From the NCBI RefSeq assembly GCF_030253575.1, contig NC_080566.1, positions 13,424,501-13,488,500 of the forward strand: a DNA stretch of 64,000 nucleotides. The letters run 5' to 3'. Shown here in pieces: positions 1 to 12,308 of this stretch. The first letter of the stretch is position 1; the number at the start of each line of letters is the position of its first letter. The notes under the pieces were generated by a model. The model saw nothing but the letters and a program-made list of their open reading frames with translations. It searched no databases and had not been told where the DNA came from. The stretch is from Rhododendron vialii. Taxonomy: Eukaryota; Streptophyta; Magnoliopsida; Ericales; Ericaceae. A program made the position numbers and the translations under genes.

Positions 1-279
1 CACACAGCATAGCGTGCGAGGAACCACATGTCACGTTGCCCAACCCCCCTTCCCACTCTCTCTTTCTCAACCACAAAAAATCATTTGCAGTTTTAAGTCC
101 ACGTTTTCCCCCTCCACGCAACTAAGGATAATGCATAATGGTCCCCAAACAATGTCCAGAGCCATTCTTTCAACTACTCCTACTATGAGAAGCTCACTGC
201 AGTAGCTTTCTTCACTCTCTCCTCTTCCATCTTCATCAGGTTTCCTGCAGCAATTCCGGCTCAGCTTCTGGGGGAATAA
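1..279. other. 5' flank of the CGLD27 gene
   Basis: Short pyrimidine-rich sequence upstream of the first ATG of the gene at 280. It probably contains the promoter-proximal region and 5' UTR. I see no convincing TATA box or other named element. Confidence 0.4.
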
Positions 280-3200
280 ATGCTGAGGCTGAACTTGTAC
301 TGCTCTCTAGTGCCTGGTCCAAGACAATCACCGTTAGTCAAGACTGGAATCAGCAGTTTTGATTCATGGGTAATTGGGTATCACAGAGCACAGAAGCTAC
401 CTCAGAGGATCAATGCAAAGGCTGTAAAAGATGAGATGGATGGAGGCACAAGAGGATTACCCAGTCCGAGTTGGGACCCGGGGCTCGAAGTCGAGGTCCC
501 TTTCGAGCAAAGGCCGGTATGTATACGCACTCGCAACTTCGCACGACTCCCTTGAATAGTTCTTTTCGTTCATGTACTCTGCTTGTTAAAAACTCGTTTG
601 AGATTGACTCATCATGGAAAATGGATGAATTCGGCTGCAGATACATTCATACATCCGAAAACCAATACTTGAGTCAATGTAAAAGTAGTCTCTGAGTAAG
701 CCGTCTTGGGTTGGGGTATTTTTCTCCATCTAATGTATGAACTCTTTCTGCTCATGAGAGCGGCTTAAGTTCAGCTAGTTAAGAACTCGTCCTAGATCGG
801 CTCGTTATGTAACAAATTAAGCTTGAGGTTAAAGCTTGATACTTTTCCGAGCTTAGCTCAGAAAGTAGGTATGACATGTAGCCGTACGACTGTATAGAAG
901 CCAAGTTACTCGAGTTTATCAGCTTGTGTGAGGTTGTTCCAACCCCTGTTTCATTTTGGCTTCCATTTTTGTATTTTGGGGTTTTAGAAGCACGAGCAAT
1001 GACGAGTTTTGAAAACACCCATTGTATTGATATCGTTTATACTTTTGTGCAGAAAAAGATTGTTGAGAATCTGAAAACATCATTTTGGATTTTGGTGTTT
1101 CATGAAATGTGTTTTCGGAAATTTTTCTGATATCTTCCAAACACACTTCACCATTCGGAAAGTGGAAATGGAGAATGGAGATGATGTCAACCTGTAGCAA
1201 TCCAAGCATGCCTACATTTTGAAACCTCATTAACTAACAAACGAAGCTTGAACGACCAAATAGTTGGTTCTACTAGGCTTCTTTTTTTGCAATGTTTTCA
1301 CTGAATGCAAGGGGAGAAAATAATTAAGAACCTTTGCTTAAGTCCGTACAGAAAAGTGAGATTTTTGTTAATGAAGTCTTACCTTTTTTTATTTTTGGTC
1401 AAGCGGAAAATGAAGTCTTACCATTAGCAAATCACCACTGACAGTAATCTGGTTATATGATAGGTTAACGAGTATTCATCCCTGAAAGATGGTGGTTTAT
1501 ATTCATGGGGCGAACTGAGTCCAGGTTCATTTTTCCTGCGTCTAGGAGGTCTCTGGCTGGTGACTTTCACTGTTCTTGGGGCGCCAATTGCAGCTGCAAG
1601 CTTCAATCCTTCAAGGGTAAGATAACAATCTATGTCCATGGATCCTTCAAAATCCGTACAGTATCGGATAAGGTTATGACATGAATATAGGACATGTTTG
1701 CTTGGACAATAACTTAACAAGCAGATTTTCTGAATTCAATTCTTCACGAGCTATGGACATATAGAACCCGTTTAACATGCATGAAAGGGTCTAAGACAAC
1801 AAGTAAACACCATTTAAGCTAGAAAATAGAAGTTTTATAGAGTATTTTACATATGATGGCTTGTTTCTGAATCCTCAAATCAAATATTATGCCTAGGCAA
1901 GTACCCGCACCCGACATCCCCACCCGAGTCCAAGTAACATAGCAGCAAAATTACCTTGAACTATAAAGAGGAGAAGTTGTAAAAGAAACTCCATATTTTC
2001 AATCTAGATTGAAGCACAAAGACAGATTCTGCATACTGTCTTTCATTTTTCTGAATTCATACTCAATGGTTGAAGTTTGAACAGCCCATACAAAAATTCT
2101 TGATAAGTATGTTTTAATGCTAAAACCATCCCAAGTTGGTGATCAAATAAAGTTTTTAATCCATATCAGCCTGAGCAGCAATCTCACATTTTAATATCTC
2201 ATCACCTGTAGAATCATAGGTGATTGATGCTTCAAAAAGTGAATAAAGGATATCGAGAAGAAAGACATTGAAATGCAGACACATCACAACTCAGGGATAA
2301 ACTACAAGTATGGTCATGAAACAACATAATGCTGCAAAGTAAATCAAGTAGTTTATATATTCCTACTTTTGCAGGAACCTCTACGATTTGCGCTTGCAGC
2401 TGGAACGGGGACCCTTTTTCTTGTGTCACTAATTGTCCTGAGAATTTACCTGGTATCCTCTCATTCATGTTAAAGCCATTTCTTACTGCAGTACGTGGAA
2501 TATTAATTGAGAGATTACAGAAAACCGTTGAAGAGAAACAACTGCATCAGTCATGTGCAGACTATATCACCATGAGATTAGAATGGCTGAGCAACTTTAG
2601 TGCAGACTACTACAATGAGCTCGAATACTGCAAATATATTTTCCATTCCTCTTTCTCTTCTCCTTGTTGAGCTATATATGTTCAATTGCTTTGATTCTCT
2701 ATCCATATATCCTACCGGTCAACGTGTATGAAGTGACGACTGTTCTAGGCGTACCCACTTAATCTGAGGAAGGCACAGAATTTGAAATTCTTATAACCAA
2801 TAAAGGGGACGACTGCATTCAAACAAAGTCCTGTTGAATTCAAATGTTATGCCGAATAAAATTAAGACCAAGAGGTTGAAGTTGAACATGCCTTCACTCA
2901 TGGTTTATCTAAAGAGGCAAACGATTTAATGTAAGTCTCTTCTACATAAAGCAAAGACATGATGTCATATCCAGACAAGATGCCATGTATGAAGCTCTCT
3001 AGGGAAGAAGGGTATTACAATAGCATTGAGTTTCCTTGCCCAAGCAAATGTGCACATGAAGCAAGCCTCTGTGCTAACGCCTAATGGGTATGCTTCAAAA
3101 GTAGTGATGGTACTTGTAACTACACATGTTCGTCCATTTGGAAAACTTATTGCTACAGAAATTGTATCTTGTCAGCAGTGGTTAATAAAACCTCCTAACT

Positions 3201-4598
3201 TTAAGGTTTGTGGCTGTCTTGGTAATGAAATTGTCCGTCTCACAGGGATGGAGCTATGTTGGTGACAGACTTCTATCAGCTGTGATACCTTATGAAGAGA
3301 CCGGATGGTATGATGGACAAATGTGGGTAAAGCCACCTGAGGTTAGTGGCTTTTCATTTGGTCATTCACACTATCGTTTATGGGGGAATGGCTTTGGAGG
3401 CCTGGACTCACATTTCCTTAAGATTAAGTATTCAGGTAAAATTTTGGGTGTGGTACATAAGAGCATCCAGAAAGGGAATGCCACTGGTAACATCAACAAA
3501 TATACCAAACCAAAATCAAAAAGCTTTTACCTTTACATCCACTTCAGTGGCAGCCTCTAAATTCTTGACAAAAGGTAAGACAGTGTTCCATTGTTGCAGG
3601 AACAACCCCCACAACCCAAACCGCGCGCCCCACCCCCCCCCCCCAGAATTCTCTCGGACTTTTTATTCGCTATACTCATAGACATAAAAAATCTTGTCTA
3701 GTGTAACAGGATTGTTTTGTACACCAAGTGTTACAACTGTCAACTAGAGTTAGAGATAGACCACGGAGGATAAATAGAATGAATCAGTTCAATAAGAAGG
3801 GTGAGAATTAGCACATGCACAAGAACAATCTAGGTGTCTTGGACCCTACCCTTGATAACTTAATTAACTGTCATTACTCTTTGCAGATCCTGGCTCGGGA
3901 CAGATTGTTGGGCTCATATAAGGTACTAAAAACTACTTAATAAATCATCAGGATTCATCCAATTTGTAATACTGCAGAACATCACAGTAACGCTATATTT
4001 CTCAGAAGAGGTTACATACCAAACCAAATTGAATGTAAAAATGCATGCCAATTGGTTGCGACTTTCTGTTAACAAGCAGTATAAAGGGGCCTCCATGTGC
4101 ACATATCGGCATTTAATGGCAATACAAACAGAACCACACACAAAGAAACTGAAAAGACTGATAGCAACTCTTTTTGCCTCCAGGTCAAACCAGTCATCAA
4201 ATTGCTGAAACAAACGCTAGTCGGAACAGGGGCATTACTCGTTTCAGCCGTCATGTTATTTATCTTTGCTACCCCGGCAGAGGATTTCATTCAGAACACT
4301 TTCGGAACACCAATTCCGGCATCCAAGAACAGCAAATTCAACTTAAGGTACTTAAAACCACACATCAAGTCTCCAAAACTACAGCTCACATCTACTAATG
4401 TTACTTTTTTTAATTTCTCAATCTAAAATATATAGAAAGGAGGAGCTGCTAAGGTTACCAGTGGAGGTGAAGGCTGACGATGATCTAGCAGCAGCTGCTG
4501 CTGAGGCTGCAGATGGAAGGCCGGTCTACTGCAGAGATAGGTTTTATCGTGCATTAGCAGGTGGCCAGTACTGCAAATGGGAAGACCTAGTGAAGTAG
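280..4598 (+). CDS. CGLD27: CGLD27 (DUF1230) plastid membrane protein, 7 exons
   Basis: Exons 280-516, 1464-1616, 2375-2452, 3246-3341, 3887-3922, 4184-4347 and 4436-4598 all have GT-AG borders and join in frame (927 nt, 308 aa). Residues 1 to about 50 look like a chloroplast transit peptide. The family signature follows around residues 74-86 (VPFEQRPVNEYSSL), spanning the exon 1/2 junction. Three hydrophobic segments fit membrane helices: about 100-122, 135-156 and 210-228. The C-terminus has an alanine-rich stretch and ends YCKWEDLVK. This matches 'Conserved in the Green Lineage and Diatoms 27' (DUF1230, related to algal/cyanobacterial Ycf36), a plastid protein; the Arabidopsis member is linked to growth on low iron. 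Biochemical function is not known to me. The ATG at 280 is chosen because it gives the transit peptide and the whole frame is open. Introns hold repeat debris and a C13 tract near 3640. No lesion is seen. Confidence 0.9.
770..880. repeat. Degenerate GAGCT/CTCG-rich dispersed repeat in CGLD27 intron 1
   Basis: Words such as agatcggctcgtt, aagcttgaggtt and ccgagcttagctc resemble the 'agctcggctcg' repeats at 28.6, 30.3, 36.0, 41.3 and 54.9 kb. Probably an old non-autonomous hAT-type remnant. Boundaries are uncertain. Confidence 0.35.
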
Positions 4599-5734
4599 TA
4601 CTTCAAGAGGAAAGGAAACGCATCGAATCACTTTCACATTTCAAGTCATCTGCATACATGCTTCATTATCTGTAATCGAGAAAGTCTACGTGCACAGATT
4701 TGTATGCATAAGATCCAGACACACGTGTCCGGAACTGTTTGATGCACTTTGGTCTGCATAGAGAGGGGCCACATGCATGAGCTAGTTTCGGATATATATC
4801 TGTGTGTTCAGATTTTTCCACACAAATTTGTACATGTAGCATTACCCAACCTCACATTTACTGTGTGATATCCACGTGCAACTGTCCAAATCTACGTGTT
4901 TCCATCTGTATCCGTAAGCATTGCTCCTAGGGTTAAAGGAAATTCAATATACTCACTAGTCACTACTTCGTCATTTTGGTGCAAATTGGAATCAAATTGC
5001 TAAAGGAATCAACGTCAGAGATTTGGGAGAAGTGATTTACTAATGATTGAGACCGATAATGGAACTCATTTTGATTAATGTAAATGAGAAAATCTTTTTA
5101 ACTGGCGAAGCCGTGAATAGTTGTTTACGGAGCCAATTGCGACCGTCCAAGAGTGCAGAAGGTATACTGGCCTTAATTTTCCAGCCTTGAATTTGGTTGG
5201 GCTATGAGAAAGCCCAATAAAAGGTGAATTTGGTTAGGCTTTTTTTGGAAGATTTGGTTGGGCTTTCAAGCCTGGTCACGCATTGAACGTAAGATCCTTC
5301 AGGTACCAGACCACCTGAAAAAAAATAAAAATAAAACGTTTCATACTTTTTTAAGAGCTGTGCTACTTGTGCACAGACTTGCCAAAAAGAAAGAAACATA
5401 AAAATTGTACCAAAAAAGAAGAAAAAAAGATAAAATCATTCCTTTTTCGGGGTGGATTACCAAAGTGGGGTCGACATACTATGCAAATATTGCTTTTGAG
5501 AAACAAATTTTTTACAATATAATAAAAACAGAAAAAGAACAAAATTATTATATTACTTACAAGAAAAACCCAAATGTGAATTCTTTTACATTTTTAGATA
5601 TTGACCACTAATTCCCCATGGAAACAATAAATCCAAATGATGCGTCCCAATGCACCACACTACTTACGTGAAGACTTCCATCACAAAGTATATTGCACTA
5701 CGTGAGAATAAGTTATTTCCAGATGAGGTAGAAA
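4599..5734. other. Intergenic, no gene seen
   Basis: This covers the CGLD27 3' UTR (unlocated poly(A) site) followed by A/T-rich sequence. Frames are short and show no recognisable family. No structured repeat was recognised. Confidence 0.5.
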
Positions 5735-5945
5735 CCCCATTGTGGACCCCATCGTGTATTCATTGCGGTAATCTGAACCATTTATTTTGTGGGGCTCGTA
5801 CATTATAAGTTTATAAGCGTAAAAACCAGCTTGATCGCACAATAATAAGTATATCAAAAATTGAATTCTAGTTTATAAATAGACGGTCATAGACATTTTA
5901 ACTTAAAAATTATTGACAAAATCAAAGCCGTCCGTTGTTCCACTT
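5735..5945. repeat. Truncated palindromic MITE (one arm plus centre)
   Basis: The arm with 'aatctgaaccatttattttg' and the centre 'tataaatagacggtca' match the left arm and centre of the element at 6621-7027. The mirror-image right arm is missing, so this is a truncated copy of the same family. Confidence 0.55.
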
Positions 5946-6049
5946 GAGTGCTTCCCCTTCTAATGACTTCATCTCGAATCGGGATCAAAGGAGGATCCTT
6001 TAATGGGACTTCTATAAACTAGAATTTAATTTTTTATATACCTATAGAC

Positions 6050-6446
6050 AGTGGCGGAGTCAAGATTTTCGATAAATAAGGTCAGAAATTTGAACTATGT
6101 GTAATTCATAAACGAAACCCTTGATTTATTTTGAGGAACAAACAAACTAGCGCTACGTTTGAGAATTTTGTGGGTAGAGATTGTATTTTGACTCTTTTTC
6201 CCCTTAAGTACAAACCCCTTATATGGACTAAGGCAAAAATAAATTTTAAAGTTGGGTAAAATTAGTAAAAATTGGGTAAAAATTAGGGAAATGATTTTGT
6301 CACTCCATTTTTTTTGTTAACGCCACTCCCCTACAAGTGTATTTTTGTGTGAGTGGCTAAATTAGCAGCCAAAAATTATACATATTTCTATGAAAATTTG
6401 GCAGTCAGTGGGGTCGGCTGCCACCCCTCTATGTCCCTCCACCACT
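6050..6446. repeat. Possible DNA element with AGTGGCGGA-type termini
   Basis: The sequence agtggcggag at 6050 faces tccaccact at 6438-6446, forming an imperfect terminal inverted repeat. There is no coding capacity. The target duplication is not clear, so the call is tentative. Confidence 0.35.
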
Positions 6447-6620
6447 TCGTATATATAGATGTCTGATAAAGCTGTTTTTTTTTTTTTTTTGCGTAAATAC
6501 AGTACTATTTTGCGAGCTCTACAAAATGAATGGTTTAGAATCTTTAGATTAATGCATTGAACGTACGTTAGGGCTCTCAAATGGCGATGGCGGAAGCCCC
6601 TCATCCGAACATAACTTATT

Positions 6621-7027
6621 GAGAATAAATTCTATCCACCACCGCCCATTATGGGCCCCACCGAGCGTCTATCATTGTAATTTGAACCGTTCATATTATA
6701 AGACCCGCCGTATAGTATTGCTATGCAAAAAATTAGCTTCATCAAAAGTCGATAGATATGTCAAAATTTGAATTTTGGCTTATAAAATGGACGATCAGAT
6801 TTCTGTCAATAATAATAAAGATAAACTGTCTATTTTACAATGCAAAATTCAATTTTTGATACTCCTATCGATGTCCGATCAAGTTGATATTTTTTTTTGC
6901 ATGGATACACTATTAATTATGTGGGATTTACAAAATGAACGGTTCAAATCAACAATAAAAACACGGTATGACCGAAAAAGGCGGTGGTGAAAAAGTGGAG
7001 TTTTTCACTGCGGGTAGAAAGAATTTA
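6621..7027. mobile_element. Palindromic (foldback) MITE
   Basis: The two halves are reverse complements over most of their length. Examples are ccaccaccgcc (6636-6646) against ggcggtggtg (6980-6989), and tttgaaccgttcat against atgaacggttcaaa. The outer ends (gagaataaattct / agaatttaatctc) extend the inverted repeat. The centre holds no reading frame of note. RNA read through it would fold into a long imperfect hairpin. Confidence 0.75.
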
Positions 7028-7046
7028 ATCTCTAACTTATTTTCTT

Positions 7047-7260
7047 TTTTTGTGACAAAAGTGAGCTAGAAGATTTTATTAATCTGACAGGCAGAAACGT
7101 TTATACATCAGAAAGTGACGAATCTCATGGGGACAAGATGAAAGTCCACATGTCGGACAAACCACAAGAAATCGCCTGTTTAGCACAAACATGTGCGGCC
7201 CTATTACTCCGTACAACAAAACTAAACTCACATGCTATTTTGCATGGAAGGACGTGTACA
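7047..7260 (-). repeat. Possible LINE/SINE 3'-end remnant
   Basis: A T-rich start (tttctttttttgtgacaaaa) is followed by ttttattaatctgac. Read on the minus strand this is an A-tailed 3' end after 'attaataaaat', like the better-supported retroposons at 12373 and 44468. No target duplication was identified. Confidence 0.3.
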
Positions 7261-7479
7261 TAAGAGATTAGCTGTCACTACATAAGAGATTAATTTCTGG
7301 TTAATCAATTAACTTGTCTCCCCGATAAAATTACTGGCCAAACCAAAGGGATAAGAAGATAAGATGGAGATTAGGAGAATTTCCCATAATAAAGATTAGC
7401 TTGACATACTACTAATTAATTCCACGCTTCAAGCCGGCCGTGTTTTCCTCTCAAGCTTACACCTCTCACAACAGAACAA

Positions 7480-7496
7480 CACGTGTACGACACGTG
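7480..7496. promoter_or_regulatory. Two G-box/ABRE motifs upstream of the LEA gene
   Basis: CACGTG occurs at 7480-7485 and again at 7491-7496, about 100 bp before the LEA start codon. The motif start points are 11 bp apart, roughly one helical turn. ACGTG-core elements in pairs are the classic bZIP (ABF/ABI5) sites of ABA- and seed-maturation-responsive genes. A TATA-like catataa lies at 7524-7530. Motifs are seen; regulation is inferred. Confidence 0.6.
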
Positions 7497-7596
7497 TTAA
7501 ACTCACAGACAACCAGAAACTGCCATATAACGACCAACCCACCCTTCAAACGAACCAATAGCAAATCCAAAAATACATTTTGAGAGAGAGAGAGAG

Positions 7597-7878
7597 ATGG
7601 ATAAGGGTGGGGAGCAGCAGGTGAGGAAAGCAGATCTGGAGGGAGATCAAGAGAAGAAAGATAAGAGGCTGGAAGGGTTACCATTGGAGAGCAGCCCCTA
7701 CACGCAGTACAAGGACGTGGAGGATTACAAGCGTCAGGGGTACGGCACCCAGGGCCACCAGGAGCCCAAGGGCGGGCGCGGCGGTGGATCCACCGACGCG
7801 CCCACCCTCTCCGGCACCGCTGCCGCCGAGGCTCAGCTCTTCCCCACTGACGTTGCTACCGGCCGCCGCGCTTCTTAG
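7597..7878 (+). CDS. Group-6 LEA protein (PvLEA18 / LEA_6 type)
   Basis: A single-exon, 93-aa, very hydrophilic protein without Cys or Trp. The family core is residues about 28-54, including GLPLESSPYTQYKDVEDYK and GYGTQGH. It is followed by a Gly/Arg-rich turn and STDAPTLSG, all typical of the PvLEA18-like LEA_6 family. These are intrinsically disordered, heat-soluble proteins that accumulate in maturing seeds and under water deficit. Expected length is about 70-100 aa, so it looks complete. The ATG at 7597 directly follows a (GA)n 5'-UTR tract. Paired G-boxes upstream fit ABA control. The G+C-rich 3' half contrasts with the A/T-rich surroundings. Confidence 0.88.
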   Translation: MDKGGEQQVRKADLEGDQEKKDKRLEGLPLESSPYTQYKDVEDYKRQGYGTQGHQEPKGGRGGGSTDAPTLSGTAAAEAQLFPTDVATGRRAS

Positions 7879-9073
7879 TTAACTTCACCGCTGATATGCA
7901 TGTGTAAAGGTTATTAAGTTTTAAGCTTTTGGAGTAACTTTTTCTGTGTGGGCCCTTGAGATTTGTTTATGGGGTTCCGCTTGTTGTATGGTTTCCTAAT
8001 GTATGAGTGGTTCACCACTTTTTAATCTACTACTAGTTAATAATGACATCTTGTTAAAGATTAATGACATTGTTGGTGCTGTGGAACCGCTTTTCTACCA
8101 TCTCTTCTAAAATTAATTGATGGTAGAAATGGTTTCAATTAAATCTTTTATGGTATTCGATATCGCATCCGCAAGTCTGTTTTTATAGCGATCGCAAAGA
8201 GTGATATTGTGTAACCAAATTCATAGGACATTCCGGGCCCAACCTTTATAGAGACCAGCACAAACGGCAAGTTGGCAACAGCCTTTACAGAGACCGGCAG
8301 ATCGGCACAAACGGCACGCACATCTCAAGAGCCTCCTATATAGGCTAGGCATATGTGTATAAGGAAAGTTGATTTTTGCTAAAAATCTGGAAATTGTTGC
8401 ACATCCGTTATGATTAGCCTAATTTAATTTCATGTTTTATGCAACGATGCGCATGCAAATTGCGTTTTCAAGATACATCATATGCAACGATGCTAAATAT
8501 TATAAGCACAAACAATTACTAATTTTCCAGGATACGATCTTAACATTTCACAACTCGCTAATCGCACGATGCTAAAAGTTATAAAGAAAATATAGTGAAT
8601 TAAAAGGGACGGTAAAAAAATCATTGATTAGATTATCTACCCTAATGTCTTCAAAGATGAAACATCACTTGGGAAATTGGAAAAATTGTTAACTTTAGAA
8701 TGAAACATAGGGATAGGAATTAGCTATTGGGCTTAAGTGTTTGTGGTGTTACTTTTGTGGCTCTGGCATTTTATGCCAGAATTTGGAGACAGATAGGGAC
8801 AGTTTTTATCAGTTGGAAGAGTACGGAGCTGACCCAAGCCATGTTGAAGAAGATGGATGCCAAGAGAAGTAAATTACCCTAGTACTCATCTCTTATCTAT
8901 TTAAATAAATGTAACAGGAATTTTTGGAAATAATATTATAGCTTGTAATGGACTTTATGTTCCTTTCTATTTAGTAAATATTAAATTAACGTTTCTAAAA
9001 ATCAGTACATTTCTCAATCAAAAAAGAGTTCAAAAAATATACACAATCCTAATCTAACTTCAATAGTTATACG
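7879..9073. other. Intergenic, no gene seen
   Basis: LEA 3' UTR followed by A/T-rich sequence. An imperfect direct repeat lies at about 8250-8315 (agagaccagcacaaacggca / agagaccggcagatcggcac). No coding region or element end was recognised. Confidence 0.45.
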
Positions 9074-9642
9074 CAAATTGTAACGACCCTGATTTTTGGT
9101 AAATAAAAATTTCGTTAAATATTTAAATTTTGTTTTAATTACTTGTTTTTACTTTTAAAAATTCATTTTAATTTCTAATAATCCGTCATAATTAGATTTA
9201 AGCCCTTAATAATGTTTTTCTTGACTAAGAGTCCTACATGGCAATTAAAGTTAGCTCCCAACCGATTAGTTGGAGGAACCAAACTACCATCTCACCTAGT
9301 TATACTTTCCTAACCCTAAATGGACCTTTTTGACCATCTTCAAACCTTATGAACCCCTCCAAACCCTATTGAACCATTAGACCATAGTAGTGACCATTTT
9401 ACTCCCATTACTAGTCATTTCAAACCCTAATTATCACCAATATTCCCTTGTCCATTGGACAATAAATGTTAGGAAAAATATTATCCTTTGGATAATAGAC
9501 ATTTGACTTGCCAATGTATATAACCTTGACTAGACAAGTCATAGCCATCATTTTGCTTCCAAAAGAAGCAAAACTAGCCATGACATGCATGCCAACCTAG
9601 TTTTTAGTCTTAAGCCAATTATTCTAAGATTACTTTCCTAGA

Positions 9643-9695
<53 letters not shown>

Positions 9696-9718
9696 TTATA
9701 TATGTAAATATATATGTA

Positions 9719-9758
<40 letters not shown>

Positions 9759-9800
9759 GAGAGGAGAGAGAGGGGAGGCCGAGAGAGAGAGAGGGAGATG
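9643..9800. repeat. Compound microsatellite (GT)n(AT)n...(GA)n inside the LTR
   Basis: A run of tg dinucleotides gives way to at dinucleotides. After a short spacer, a long ga tract with gaga-rich variants follows. The split LTR copy has the matching tract at about 42479-42540 (reverse strand) with different lengths, so the array came in with the element and has changed since. Confidence 0.9.
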
Positions 9801-11027
9801 GAGTGAGGTGTGTGTAGTGTTTTGTACACTCCAACAAGCAACCTTATAGCCTTAAGCCTATTTGACAACTTTACAACCCATTTCTAGTCTTCCAAAGTAC
9901 AATCATAGCCATCATCTTGTTCTTTCTTCCAAGCAAGCCCTTTCTAGGATAAGACAACCCATGAACCCTTCATAATAACCTAAGATTTGGCCTAGGATGG
10001 AAGTGACAAGTCATGGAAGGCATGGCATGCTTGAAATGACAAGACATGGAGTAAAATCCAATGGGTAATGGGAGGGAGAGGCGGCCGGCCATGGGGGGAG
10101 GAGAGGAGCCCAAATTTTTGTTATAAATATGACCTCATACTCACCATTCAACTCACACCTTCACCTAGCAACTTCTCTCTCTAAGAAAGTCTTGTGTTTT
10201 GCTTGTTCTTGCCTAGTTCTTCCTTGTTCTTCCTAATTAAGTTCTTCAAGAAACTCATCCTAACACCCCTTTTCGATCTAAAAAGTTCAAGTAGTTTAGT
10301 CAAGATCAAGTTTCGAGAGAAACCTTTCTCTTTCGAAACTTCCGAAAGCATACCGTAAGAAGTTACTCCGTCCGACGTACCATTTCTCTCCGTAGTCGCT
10401 ACTACCGCCAAGAAGAACGGTAGATTTTCTCTACTCACCTCCCTAAGTATAAGTAGATTATCCTTATCCCCTATCTCTAAGTATATGTAGAATGTCCCTA
10501 ATCGTTTTCTTTAAGTATATAAGGTTATCTTTTACCTATACGGTTTGGAATGCATGATAATTAACAAACTTGTTTTTGCTAATGGAAGTATGAGCATGTT
10601 GGAATAATCAACTTTTACTCTAATAAACACATGTGTTGTTTTGAATTTCCCACAAAGGAAGAAATAACGGTTTTCGAAAGATAAGACTTTATCGTTGATA
10701 GAAGTATTCGTATTTTGATCTTTAGATGGTTATGAGTATGTGTTATGAATTGTTTGCATTACTTGTCTTGTTGTAAAAGCATAAGTGATTTTCACTCCAA
10801 AGGCGTTCGTACATGTGGCGTTATGCTTTAATTTGTGATTTGAGCATGATTAGTAATATAGAGTTGGATGATCTTGCTAGTTTAGTATCAAGATTACAAT
10901 GAATGATTTATGGTTTCGTATGTGAAAAGTCCTACCGCGGAGTCGTTGCATGAAAACGAGACACAAAAACTGAGAAAGTAGAAACATGACACCTATAGTG
11001 TGTTAATAGCAAAGTATGCTTGAAACC

Positions 11028-11330
11028 GCAATGTGGCCGGACTTGGTAGCTCATTATGTGTGTGGAAACCGCGATGTGGCCGAACTTGGTAGCCCATTAT
11101 GTGGATTGTGAAAACCGCAACGTGGCCGGACTTGATAGCCCGTTGTGTGAATGAAAACTCGCAATGTGGCCGGACTTGGTAGCCCATTGCGTGGATTGTG
11201 AAAACCATAATGTGGCCGGACTTGGTAGCCCATTGTGAAAATTGCCAATGGGGCCGGACGTGGTAGCTTCATTGGTAATATGACTTGGTTATCCGCGGAG
11301 AAGAGCCAATACAAAGTTTTATGTGCCAAT
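11028..11330. repeat. Minisatellite within the LTR, about 45-bp units
   Basis: About five to six imperfect units are built on 'aatgtggccggacttggta', each followed by gcccattgtg-like spacers. The last units degenerate toward 'ccaatgg'. In the other LTR copy this part (about 55810-56160) carries a different internal array based on gggaacccggagcgacgg. Confidence 0.8.
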
Positions 11331-12308
11331 GGGAACCCGGTGCGGCAGAACCATTGTGAGGATACTCGAGAGACTGGAACAGCAGAACCGAGGTTGGGTG
11401 TGTTAAAATGACAATTTGAAAATGTTGATTTGGTTAATGAAAGGTAAAACTCAGAAAATCATGGACATCAACGTTAGTTGAATAGTGAATGCAGATGTAT
11501 CATTGTTAACTATTTTGTCGAATATGTATGAACTATGTGGAAATTATTGAATTTGTGATCATTTGTTCGTAAGTTAAGGGTTAATGGGTATGAGTTACTC
11601 TATTGAGCTTTTGTAGCTCACGGTGTTACCTTTTGGTGACCCTGACATATTATATTGGTGGCGACACTGGTATAATGTGTCAGATCTTATAGATGAACAA
11701 GGTGAACTCTACACCTTGGAAGCTTTTGGAGCCGAGAAGCTGGGCAGAATGGAAGAAAAGGCGTAGCAGTAGATAGGAACCCTAATTTACCCCCCTCATT
11801 TTGTTGAATAAAAGTACTTTTGTTAAGATTATGATGTAATATTGAGCCAGGCTCCATTTTATTTTCAATAAAATTATCCATTTAACGTTTTCAAAATTTG
11901 AGGCGTTACACAAATATGGATCAAATTGGGAAAAAAAAAATCAAAATAAAGCAAATGAAAAGGGCCAAGACTACCCAAAACGTACAACACATTCAATGCT
12001 AACTGATCATCCATCCAAACCACCATTAAATGTAACATAGGATCATTTCGTTAAGTGTCTCCACGGGCTTCGGCTTCGTCTCCATTGAAAAGTCATTGAT
12101 GCAGCTGTGGGCAAATAAGTCAAGATGAAGTTGAGTTTTGGTGGGAACAATTTGAGTTTTGGCGGAAACAATTTGGGTTTTGGAATTAATTATCAACTCC
12201 AATATGACCTTAATTCCTTTATCTATTGGGAGATTTACCTCGCACTCATGTCTTGTAGTTTATAGAAGACATTCTCACGTCTTATAGATGAGGATTAGAA
12301 GAATTTGT

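Larger units (their letters stand above)
9079..11910 (+). mobile_element. Complete 2.8-kb solo LTR (Ty3/gypsy-like)
   Basis: It starts TGTAACGACCCTG, ends GAGGCGTTACA (TG...CA) and is flanked by the 5-bp direct repeat CAAAT at 9074-9078 and 11911-11915. It has a TATA box (ttataaatat, 10121-10130) and AATAAA signals near 11806 and 11868. No gag-pol or primer-binding site follows it, so it is a solo LTR, presumably from LTR-LTR recombination. The length and TGTAAC start fit Tekay/Del-type gypsy elements (inference). A split second copy lies at 41537-43428 (-) and 55448-56730 (+). It contains a compound microsatellite and a minisatellite. Confidence 0.88.

Noticed and set aside
9619..9868. Reading frames of Ser/Leu, Arg/Glu or Tyr/Ile repeats
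   Set aside because: They are translations of the (GA)n, (AT)n and (GT)n microsatellites in the LTR.
10993..11329. Minus-strand frames with repeated GYQVRPH-like text
   Set aside because: They follow the LTR minisatellite period; there is no independent coding evidence.
11028..11330. Regular repeats that might suggest a CRISPR-like array
   Set aside because: Units are imperfect and contiguous, spacers are not unique, and they lie in a plant LTR.
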